DNA of 60,241 nucleotides from an uncultured Clostridia bacterium. GTDB lineage: Bacteria > Bacillota > Clostridia > UBA1381. The position numbers were made by a program, and so were the translations under genes. The number at the start of each line of letters is the position of its first letter. The first letter of the stretch is position 1. Location of the stretch: positions 1-60,241 of the forward strand of contig CAKSOE010000015.1 in the NCBI GenBank assembly GCA_934476675.1. The letters run 5' to 3'. Below are positions 54,355 through 60,241 of this stretch, piece after piece. Under the pieces are notes generated by a model. The model was not told the DNA's origin, ran no database searches, and saw nothing but the letters and a program-made list of their open reading frames with translations.

Positions 54355-54532
54355 TATAAATAAATACAACAAGAATTCCCGATTCTTCGGTAACTCTCTC
54401 AATTTACTTGTAGTTTACAGCTTTTTCATACATATGCCTTTCGCAATTCTTAAATTTATCCTCAATTTAATACTTGAGTTTATTGCTATGATTATGGTTT
54501 GGTTCATTTCCTTCATTACATCACTAATAAAC
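54355..54532. other. Junction between sugar locus and mobilization module
   Basis: No gene and no strong terminator was found here. A few short frames are open on the minus strand, but none has a ribosome site. It lies exactly where the sugar genes stop and the truncated DUF3560 gene starts, so it is probably the cargo boundary. Confidence 0.4.
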
Positions 54533-54664
54533 TTATCCGACCGGAATTACCTCTGACATTTTTCTTGCCGAATCGTATGTATCAGACGCTCTTTTTTCGG
54601 CTCTGTCAGCAGCCTCATTGAGCCTGTCGATTCTTGCCTGTCTTTTTTCTTCGTATTTATTCAT
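54533..54664 (-). pseudogene. Truncated DUF3560 gene
   Basis: A 43-codon frame (MNKYEEKRQARIDRLNEA..., ending VIPVG) that matches the N-terminus of DUF3560 proteins common in Firmicutes mobilization modules; in those the protein continues with a QPILVGHHSE-like segment right after the P-x-G. Here a TAA comes instead, and no downstream frame resumes the family. GGAG lies ten bases before the ATG. The break coincides with the boundary of the sugar cargo, which suggests the cargo insertion cut it. Confidence 0.65.
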
Positions 54665-54739
54665 AATATTCAGTCTCCTTTTGCATATATAATATTTCTT
54701 TTGCAATATCCCCTATTCAGGTTTTAGTCTTCTTGTAGG

Positions 54740-54769
54740 TTCGTGGTGAACCGAGGGTAGGTTCACGAA
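54740..54769. repeat. Inverted repeat downstream of HTH gene
   Basis: TTCGTG (54740-54745) and CACGAA (54764-54769) pair, continuing with AACC and GGTT after a three-base bulge; a GTAGGTTC segment is also repeated directly. It lies 38 bases past the stop of the HTH gene. No T-run follows, so it is not a plain terminator. Confidence 0.45.
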
Positions 54770-54806
54770 ACAAACAGACCGGTTGCGTTTTCGGAATTTA
54801 CGCAAT

Positions 54807-55082
54807 TTATTCGCCCAGCTTATATAGATTGCTGCTGTTGCCGCCGTTTGGTCTGTACCTTTGCTCTTTGTCGATAAATCCTGCCCTATCCAAATCACGG
54901 ATTGCTCTTTTGACCGTACTTCTTGACAATTTTGTTTCTTTGCAGATTGTCGATATAGAAGGAAAACACGAATCCTTGTTATAGCATTTATGAAACAGAT
55001 AGTAATACACACTGCAGGCTCTCGGAGGCAGGTCTGCAAGGTACAATTCCTTAACCCGATCTTGCTTTGTGTTTGATTTCAT
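54807..55082 (-). CDS. Helix-turn-helix protein of the mobilization module
   Basis: A 91-aa protein with a winged-helix type HTH (CFPSISTICKETKLSRSTVKRAI, read in two parts, then a RAGFIDKEQRYR wing), a small version of the replication-initiator-type DNA-binding domain. It overlaps the VirD4 gene end by 32 bases in a different frame. It may control replication or transfer of the element. A fuller initiator protein is not visible, so only binding is claimed. Confidence 0.7.
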   Translation of the reverse strand: MKSNTKQDRVKELYLADLPPRACSVYYYLFHKCYNKDSCFPSISTICKETKLSRSTVKRAIRDLDRAGFIDKEQRYRPNGGNSSNLYKLGE

Positions 55083-56886
55083 CTACCTCATAGCCCCCTT
55101 TCAACTGCTGCATAACATCTCTTTCCGTTATCGGTGTATGAACTGTTCCACCCGCTGCCCGTCTTGATGCCGCACTGCTCGGAGTATCTCTGTATATAAT
55201 GCCCTCTCTGCGTTCAATTTCTCTCATAAGTCCGTCTTTTCCGGCATAATGAACAGTTTTAACCTCTTTCTTTTCCACGATATATTCGCTGTTAAGTTCA
55301 ATGCCCCATTTGAAAAACAAATCGAGCTTTGTTCTCATTGGGTGGCAGCCTGTTTTGGTTATAATAAAATGAAACCTCGGCAGAGTTTTAAGTTCATCTA
55401 CGGTCATCAGCGGTCTTGACATCATTTGAAGGCTCCTTGATCCGTCATTCTTTGACTGCGTTATCGAGCCCGAAAGAATTGTTTGTTCGCCGAGGTTTTT
55501 GCTCATAACCTCCGCCGTTTCGGAGTTCGGAGCAAAGCCGCCGAACACGGTGAGCTGGCAGTTATCCCATATGATTTCCGCACCTTCCTTGCCATAGTTT
55601 TTTTCAAGCTGTGCTTTACTCTGTATGATTGCAATAATGCTTATTCTTCTTGATCGTCCTGCAGAGAACATCATTTCGGCAGAATCTATTTTCGGGATTG
55701 TACCGATTTCATCAAGATAAAACATAACTCTGTTTTTAAGTTTTCCGTTTGTTTCATCAGCGATTGCAAGCATTTCACGGTAGAGTTGCTGAACAATAAG
55801 CGATATCAGAAAGTATTTTGTGTTGTCCTCCTCCGGCATGATAAGAAAAAGAGCCGATTTCGTATTACAAAACTTTTCAGCGTCTATCGCCGTATCAAAG
55901 CACAGTATTTGTTCCATTTCGGAATCGAGGAATGCGTTCAGCCTCGAAAGTGCAGTTGACAGAACCGACTGCATCGCCTGTTCTGATGTGTTAAGCGCCG
56001 CTCCTGCAAACCATTTTGCCTTATGTGCATCCGGCAGTTTTGCCATCAGCACCTGAAACTGCGTCATTTTCTGCTTGGCTTTAGGATCGGAATTACCCGG
56101 TGCAAGCAAATCCTGTATCATTTTAAATACGGATATAATATGCCGCTCCGCAGGCTCACAGTATTCGGCAACAAGAAGAATAACCGATGTTAAAAGACCT
56201 TCTGCAGCATCGTAGAAAAAGGCGTTTTGCCCGTAGCTTGACGCATCGCCTTCGCCGGAATATATGATAGTTTTAGCCGTTATCTTGGCGTACTTTTCCG
56301 CTTTCGCTTTATCGGAAAGCTCTCTTGTTTCACGGTATGCATCCATATATTTATTCACCATAGAAAGCATATTGAATGTGTCGCTCTGCACCGGATTTCT
56401 TAAATCTATAACCGCAACATTATATCCGTATTGCTTACATACATTGCCGTAGTTTCTTGCGAGGTCGCCTTTTGTATCGGTTGAAAGAAAACTCATTCCG
56501 CTTGCACACGCATATTCGAGGTTAGGATATAAAAAGCACGCAGTTTTACCAACACCTGCCGCGCCTATCATCATTGTATGAACATCGCCGGGATCAACAA
56601 CCGCACACAGCTTGCCGCCGTGCTTTCGCATACCGACCACAGTTCCCTGCGGTAGCTCGCCGTTACCTTGCGTATTTCGCCATTTTTTCGGCTCATAGGG
56701 TACGAGCCTGTATATCTTTTTAACCTCTTTCTCGGTGGCAAATCGGGCGTTACCGTGCTGTCCGTGTCCGACTCTTTTGTTCTTGATATTATTAAGGCTG
56801 TAGATATTTGATACCACTGTCAGTATCCCTATAACCGCAAACATAACCGCTCCCATAATAATAAGTGTTGTTAATGAATTATTCAA
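55051..56886 (-). CDS. virD4: VirD4-like conjugative coupling ATPase
   Basis: A 611-aa type IV coupling protein. It begins with membrane helices (TTLIIMGAVMFAVIGIL), then Walker A (GAAGVGKT, K114), TDTKGDLARNY, and Walker B (VMFYLDEIG), then the C-terminal VFGGFAPNSETAEVM region. It pumps the relaxase-DNA complex into the transfer channel. The start is TTG at 56886 with GGGAG eight bases ahead; the frame is open six codons more. It lies 14 bases after the DUF3991 gene. No mating-channel genes are inside the window. Confidence 0.93.
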   Translation of the reverse strand: MNNSLTTLIIMGAVMFAVIGILTVVSNIYSLNNIKNKRVGHGQHGNARFATEKEVKKIYRLVPYEPKKWRNTQGNGELPQGTVVGMRKHGGKLCAVVDPGDVHTMMIGAAGVGKTACFLYPNLEYACASGMSFLSTDTKGDLARNYGNVCKQYGYNVAVIDLRNPVQSDTFNMLSMVNKYMDAYRETRELSDKAKAEKYAKITAKTIIYSGEGDASSYGQNAFFYDAAEGLLTSVILLVAEYCEPAERHIISVFKMIQDLLAPGNSDPKAKQKMTQFQVLMAKLPDAHKAKWFAGAALNTSEQAMQSVLSTALSRLNAFLDSEMEQILCFDTAIDAEKFCNTKSALFLIMPEEDNTKYFLISLIVQQLYREMLAIADETNGKLKNRVMFYLDEIGTIPKIDSAEMMFSAGRSRRISIIAIIQSKAQLEKNYGKEGAEIIWDNCQLTVFGGFAPNSETAEVMSKNLGEQTILSGSITQSKNDGSRSLQMMSRPLMTVDELKTLPRFHFIITKTGCHPMRTKLDLFFKWGIELNSEYIVEKKEVKTVHYAGKDGLMREIERREGIIYRDTPSSAASRRAAGGTVHTPITERDVMQQLKGGYEVDEIKHKARSG

Positions 56887-56900
56887 TCTATCATCTCCCT

Positions 56901-57806
56901 TCACATAGTCAATTCAAAATTTTCCGTCTGCTCACTCCCTGCTGTAAGGTCTTCGTTCCAGTCTTTATTTTCAGGGAGTATTCTCTCCCATTCGTAGCCC
57001 ATTTCATTAAGCTCATCACCTATTCTTTTGACGGTTTTATCCCCGGCATCATCTCTGTCAACACACATATAAACTTTCGATATCTGCTCATTTGTACTCA
57101 GTACATTTTTAAGTGCGTCTATTGCAACACCGCCGAGGCACACATAACTGCTCTCCTGCCAATTTTCCTTATTCATTGTTATGTATGAGAGCATATCTAT
57201 CGGCGCCTCAAACACATAGACGTCGCTGTTTGTTCCGATATGTCTGAAATAATACTGCTTATCACTGCCGTCTATATCCATAAAAAATCTGTTGCCGGGC
57301 AGCGTACTTCGCAGGTGCATTTGTTTCATTTCGCCCTTTTCATCATAACCGCAGAATGCAGTATTGTGATATTCTTCGGTTTCAAGGATTTTCTTTTCAT
57401 TGACAAAATGCTGAACAATATCCGCATCAATTTTTCTTGTCTTAATTAAATACGCAAATGTTCTGTGCATATTCTTTGACAGTTTCGGAGGAATAAACGG
57501 CAGTTTCGGTTCGGGAGTTCGGCTTGCCTGAACAAACTCCGCACCCTCCTCACCGTCAAGCAGATATTTCACCGCCTCCACAAAATCCATACCGTAAAAA
57601 TGCTGCATAAACTGAATCGGACCGCCGCCGATCTCACGGCTGTGTCTGTACCAGCGGTTTCTGTCTATCACGGTACTGTCGTATCTCATCCACCGATAAA
57701 CTCTGCCCTGCTTTTTGAGTTTCTCACCCTGTCCTTGCAGCATAGCCGTAATATCTATACCGCTTGCCCTTTGGAGCTGCTCATCGGAAAATCTTTTCTT
57801 TTTCAA
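56901..57806 (-). CDS. DUF3991/Toprim primase-like protein
   Basis: A 301-aa protein with an N-terminal DUF3991 region (YRWMRYDSTVIDRNRWYRH; GGGPIQFMQHFYG, DnaG-like zinc-finger style) and a C-terminal Toprim-like fold (VFEAPIDMLSY near 205, VYMCVDRDDAGD near 255). Such proteins prime or handle DNA during transfer or replication of mobile elements. It appears to start at TTG with GAGGTG eight bases before. It follows the relaxase by seven bases. Confidence 0.85.
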   Translation of the reverse strand: MKKKRFSDEQLQRASGIDITAMLQGQGEKLKKQGRVYRWMRYDSTVIDRNRWYRHSREIGGGPIQFMQHFYGMDFVEAVKYLLDGEEGAEFVQASRTPEPKLPFIPPKLSKNMHRTFAYLIKTRKIDADIVQHFVNEKKILETEEYHNTAFCGYDEKGEMKQMHLRSTLPGNRFFMDIDGSDKQYYFRHIGTNSDVYVFEAPIDMLSYITMNKENWQESSYVCLGGVAIDALKNVLSTNEQISKVYMCVDRDDAGDKTVKRIGDELNEMGYEWERILPENKDWNEDLTAGSEQTENFELTM

Positions 57807-57813
57807 AACACAA

Positions 57814-59199
57814 TCACCTCATTTTCATACCGAGACTCTGCTTTTTCCTGATGATATGTTTTCTTTCCTTAGAGTCAACAATGGTTTTATAAAATCCTTC
57901 CGTTTTTCTTTCCGTATCGTTTTCAATGATCCTTGCAAGTCTGCAAAACAAATTTGCGGCAGCGGATATGACTTTCGGATTTATGTTGCCTGTATCGGCT
58001 TTCGGTTCATAGGTTTCCGGCTCTGTATATTCACCGTTTTCATCATTCTCCTGTTCTCTCTTTTCCGTTTCTTCGTCAATAAAAATGCGGCTGTCTCCGA
58101 GCTTTTCAGCCCCCGAAACAATCGCATTTTTCAATTTTTTGAACTCTTTATTCTCCCAGAGCGGAGCAAACTCAACATCCTTATCCGTATAAATCCCGTA
58201 TATTTTCCGCTGTAACATACACCATTCGTTATACAGTCTCTGCACATCTTCGTCCTTTGAAATGATTTTCAGAATTTCGTCTACTTCTTTTTTCACTTTC
58301 GGCGGCAGATAACCGTATACCTTTTTTCCTCTGCAAGTTTTTAAGCTGACCGAGAGATCAACAAGCATCTCACACAATTCAGACTGCGAGTAATCTTTTT
58401 CTCGGATACTGTCCGCCAGCGCTTTTATTTTTGCCCTTGTTTCTTCTGCCAGCTTTTCTCTTGCCTTCGTTTTGTCATCATAAAGCTCATACATTTCATT
58501 TTTGAATATTTCGTTTGCAAATACAGACTTGACCTTTTCAATATCCCTTTCGGTTATATATCCTTTGGTATCGCCTGTTGCATAAACCACCATATGAATG
58601 TGCGGATGCCCTGCCTCATTATGAAATGCGCCGTACCACTTAAACTCATCAAAAGGAATGTCAAATATCTCGGCAAGCTCCATCTGTTTTGAGCGGATAA
58701 GGCTCCGCCACATATCGGCATTATCATATCCGAGCCTTTCGGCGTCTTCTCTTTTTAACGAGATTATCGGTGTCCAGACAACGCCTTTTATATTCTCGAT
58801 TTCTTTTTTTACTTCCGAAAGATTTACATTTTCCTCACTTCCGAACAGTCCGTGTGAGGACAGTTTTTCAACGCGCGGTCTGGTCGCAATATAGTTTATG
58901 TATGTTTCCTTGTTTCCAAATGCGTCGGGATTATTTTCCGCTATTGTTGTAATCAAAGCCGACGCATTTTGTTTTGTGGGATTCTCAATATAGTCCTCAT
59001 ACTCAAAAGATTTTTTCACATCAGGACACTCCGAAAGCATTTTATCAATAAATTCAAGCTGTTTTTCAGTCGGTTTACCGATTAATATTTTTTCATTTAC
59101 TGTTTTATCAACGCCTTCCCTTTTTGCAACATAATCTATTAAGCCGCCGACCTTTTTTAACGCTTTGAAGTGTTTTATCTTTACGATTATCTTCGGCAT
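57814..59199 (-). CDS. MobP-type relaxase
   Basis: A 461-aa relaxase. The metal-binding His triad is at H198, H200 and H202 in GHPHIHMVVY; an N-terminal VKIKHFKALK segment and the KYI..NYI-like residues fit the MobP3/MobL-type family, with a Tyr expected near the start for nicking. It nicks oriT and leads the strand into the recipient. It begins with TAATG overlap after its accessory gene (59199). The inverted repeat near 59735-59762 would be a natural target. Confidence 0.9.
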   Translation of the reverse strand: MPKIIVKIKHFKALKKVGGLIDYVAKREGVDKTVNEKILIGKPTEKQLEFIDKMLSECPDVKKSFEYEDYIENPTKQNASALITTIAENNPDAFGNKETYINYIATRPRVEKLSSHGLFGSEENVNLSEVKKEIENIKGVVWTPIISLKREDAERLGYDNADMWRSLIRSKQMELAEIFDIPFDEFKWYGAFHNEAGHPHIHMVVYATGDTKGYITERDIEKVKSVFANEIFKNEMYELYDDKTKAREKLAEETRAKIKALADSIREKDYSQSELCEMLVDLSVSLKTCRGKKVYGYLPPKVKKEVDEILKIISKDEDVQRLYNEWCMLQRKIYGIYTDKDVEFAPLWENKEFKKLKNAIVSGAEKLGDSRIFIDEETEKREQENDENGEYTEPETYEPKADTGNINPKVISAAANLFCRLARIIENDTERKTEGFYKTIVDSKERKHIIRKKQSLGMKMR

Positions 59200-59591
59200 T
59201 ATTCATCGTCCTTTTGCTTATACGGGAATTTTATCGCTCCGTTTATCTTTTTGACTTCGTCAACACAACTTGCGTGAAGCGTGTCCGCATCCTCCGGTTC
59301 AATCTCCATTTCTTTGACTATCAGCCAGAATATTTTTGATATTTCAACCGACTGTTTGAACATCTGCCGCGCCAGCCTTTTCTCGAAGCTGTCAAGCAAA
59401 GCCTGAACAGTATTCACAACATTTTTATTGACATAATCCTCGTTATTTTTGTTATGAATGTATCCGTTATAGAACTCAACCGCCTTGTCAATGTAGTCGC
59501 TGCGGCTGTTACAGCCTATGCTTTTCATGTTGATTTCGCATTCCTTCAGGTTTGAGTTTTTTATCCAAAAACTTATGTGTTGCTTGCTCAT
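59199..59591 (-). CDS. Relaxase accessory protein (MobC-like)
   Basis: A 130-aa protein. A short RHH-like start (WIKNSNLKECE, SIGCNSRSDYIDKAVEFYNGY) is followed by a long helix with a KRLARQMFKQSVEISK segment. Proteins of this type bind oriT beside the relaxase. It overlaps the relaxase start by one base (TAATG) and lies next to the oriT-like region. GGGAGTGAGG precedes the ATG. Confidence 0.7.
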   Translation of the reverse strand: MSKQHISFWIKNSNLKECEINMKSIGCNSRSDYIDKAVEFYNGYIHNKNNEDYVNKNVVNTVQALLDSFEKRLARQMFKQSVEISKIFWLIVKEMEIEPEDADTLHASCVDEVKKINGAIKFPYKQKDDE

Positions 59592-59608
59592 ATCCGCCTC
59601 ACTCCCTT

Positions 59609-59702
59609 CCGCACCCGTGATATGACCTCACACAGTCCGCATTATTCTTTGTAAATCAGGCATACCGCACCCAAAACCGCACCAAAATTTTCAAACCGCA
59701 CC
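59609..59702. repeat. Four CCGCACC direct repeats near oriT
   Basis: CCGCACC occurs at 59609-59615, 59665-59671, 59677-59683 and 59696-59702, all same strand. Two neighbouring copies are 12 bp apart and one more follows 19 bp later. They sit between the accessory gene and the relaxed inverted repeat, a usual place for accessory-protein binding. Confidence 0.6.
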
Positions 59703-59734
59703 CTCCCGAACGGCACTGCCGGTCGGTGTTTGAG

Positions 59735-59762
59735 GCTTGGTGCGTGATAAAACGCACCAAGC
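59735..59762. other. oriT-like inverted repeat or terminator
   Basis: A perfect 11-bp inverted repeat (59735-59745 with 59752-59762) around GATAAA, followed on the right by five T. It lies in the gap before the relaxase accessory gene, with CCGCACC repeats next to it. MobP-type relaxases nick next to such repeats, so it is a candidate oriT; the T-run means it could also be a terminator. Confidence 0.5.
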
Positions 59763-59794
59763 TTTTTCCTGCTTAAAAATATTTCGGCTCTGTT

Positions 59795-60007
59795 TTATGC
59801 CTTTTTGCCCTGTTTTGGATTATCCTTCATAACCTCCTCAATGTATAACCGTGCAGGCTGTGGCACTACCTTTTGATATATTTTTTCTATCTGTTCTGTC
59901 AGCTGTTCTTCAAGAGATGGGCTGTCTTTCGGCATAAAAAATTTGACGGCTTTTAATTTTTCAGCGTCAAAACCTATGATAATTTTTTCAATTTTCAAAG
60001 AAATCAC
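59795..60007 (-). CDS. Small DUF6103-like protein
   Basis: A 70-aa helical protein (MISLKIEKIIIGFDAEKLKAV; SLEEQLTEQIEKIY) of a small family common in the same Firmicutes mobilization modules; the role is unknown. It starts at GTG overlapping the stop of the upstream gene (GTGA). A GGGGA site lies just before. Confidence 0.6.
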   Translation of the reverse strand: MISLKIEKIIIGFDAEKLKAVKFFMPKDSPSLEEQLTEQIEKIYQKVVPQPARLYIEEVMKDNPKQGKKA

Positions 60008-60241
60008 ATCCCCATTTCCAAATTATTTTCCGCTTTCGGTTCACAGTATTCTCTGACGAGTTCGTCATATTTTTCAAGATATTCACTGACGGAAAGCGTT
60101 TCGCCGAGGTAATTATAATCACTCTCGTCCATATCAATGCCCTCTGCCGTTGTGAATATTTTGTCTCCTACTTCTCTCGGCTCAAACCTTTCTTTGCTGA
60201 TAACAGTTCCCCAATGATTAACCATAACTCTGTCTTTAAGC
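60004..60241 (-). CDS. Partial gene running off the right edge
   Basis: The frame reads LKDRVMVNHWGTVISKERF and is open without a stop to the window edge, so the start probably lies beyond it; an internal ATG at 60225 has no clear ribosome site. The visible 79 residues end ...AENNLEMGM and overlap the next gene by four bases. It resembles small proteins of unknown function in mobile-element gene clusters. No function can be given. Confidence 0.5.
   Translation of the reverse strand, partial: LKDRVMVNHWGTVISKERFEPREVGDKIFTTAEGIDMDESDYNYLGETLSVSEYLEKYDELVREYCEPKAENNLEMGM

Noticed and set aside
1..60241. CRISPR arrays, rRNA or tRNA genes
   Set aside because: No regularly spaced repeat set and no tRNA-like cloverleaf or rRNA stretch was noticed on reading both strands.

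Overview
The window looks like AT-rich DNA of an anaerobic, Gram-positive gut Clostridia species (class inferred). The evidence is strong AGGAGG-type ribosome binding sites, low GC, S-layer-homology (SLH) anchored surface proteins, YesM/YesN/YesL-type regulators and Firmicutes-type mobilization genes. No rRNA, tRNA or core housekeeping gene was seen, so the species cannot be fixed. SLH-anchored glycanases recall pectin and hemicellulose degraders, but that is only an analogy.

Layout. (1) 0-4.5 kb: a defence-like zone. It has an Abi_2 gene with a consensus promoter and a hairpin leader RNA, a second HEPN-domain gene, and a two-gene module made of a PIN-GNAT-PUA-like fusion plus a small ASCH protein. 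(2) 2.2 kb and 4.6-11.6 kb: an integration module. It has two full-length large serine recombinases, a third lacking the catalytic domain, a sigma-like regulator, small ORFs, strong terminators and a highly structured non-coding stretch (10.1-10.4 kb). A decayed copy of the gene next to the recombinases lies at 2.2 kb. (3) 11.6-46.4 kb: 22 consecutive minus-strand genes with short spacings, forming a carbohydrate-utilization locus. In transcription order they are: ABC binding lipoprotein and two permeases; a BNR sialidase-like protein; two SLH-type surface proteins; two multi-CBM secreted proteins; two secreted GH-A (GH42-like) glycosidases, one SLH-anchored; an EamA transporter; a NanA/DapA aldolase; a DMT transporter; a YhcH-like protein; GH38; a Gfo/Idh oxidoreductase; GH4; a PHP protein; a Nif3-like protein; an AGE epimerase; an SGNH hydrolase; and a HAD phosphatase. 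(4) 46.4-54.4 kb: regulators and transport (YesM-like kinase and YesN-like AraC response regulator, divergent from the big operon; DUF624; MFS; DeoR; HAD; EamA). (5) 54.5-60.2 kb: a mobilization module (truncated DUF3560, HTH protein, VirD4-like coupling protein, DUF3991/Toprim protein, MobP-type relaxase, accessory protein, oriT-like region, small DUF6103-like gene), running off the right edge.

How it fits together. The mobilization genes lie on one side of the sugar locus and the serine recombinases on the other, so the roughly 43 kb catabolic locus is most simply read as cargo of an integrative conjugative or mobilizable element. Extracellular SLH-anchored enzymes and CBM proteins would bind and trim a complex glycan. 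The ABC importer, which lacks its own ATPase gene here, takes up oligosaccharides. Cytoplasmic GH38, GH4 and the sialidase-like enzyme cut them, and the oxidoreductase, epimerase, aldolase and phosphatases process the sugars. The kinase/AraC pair sits beside a 21-bp-spaced direct repeat upstream of the importer promoter. The DeoR regulator sits next to four in-phase decamers in a divergent promoter region. The substrate is unknown; an alpha-mannose or acidic-sugar containing plant or host glycan is a guess from the families present.
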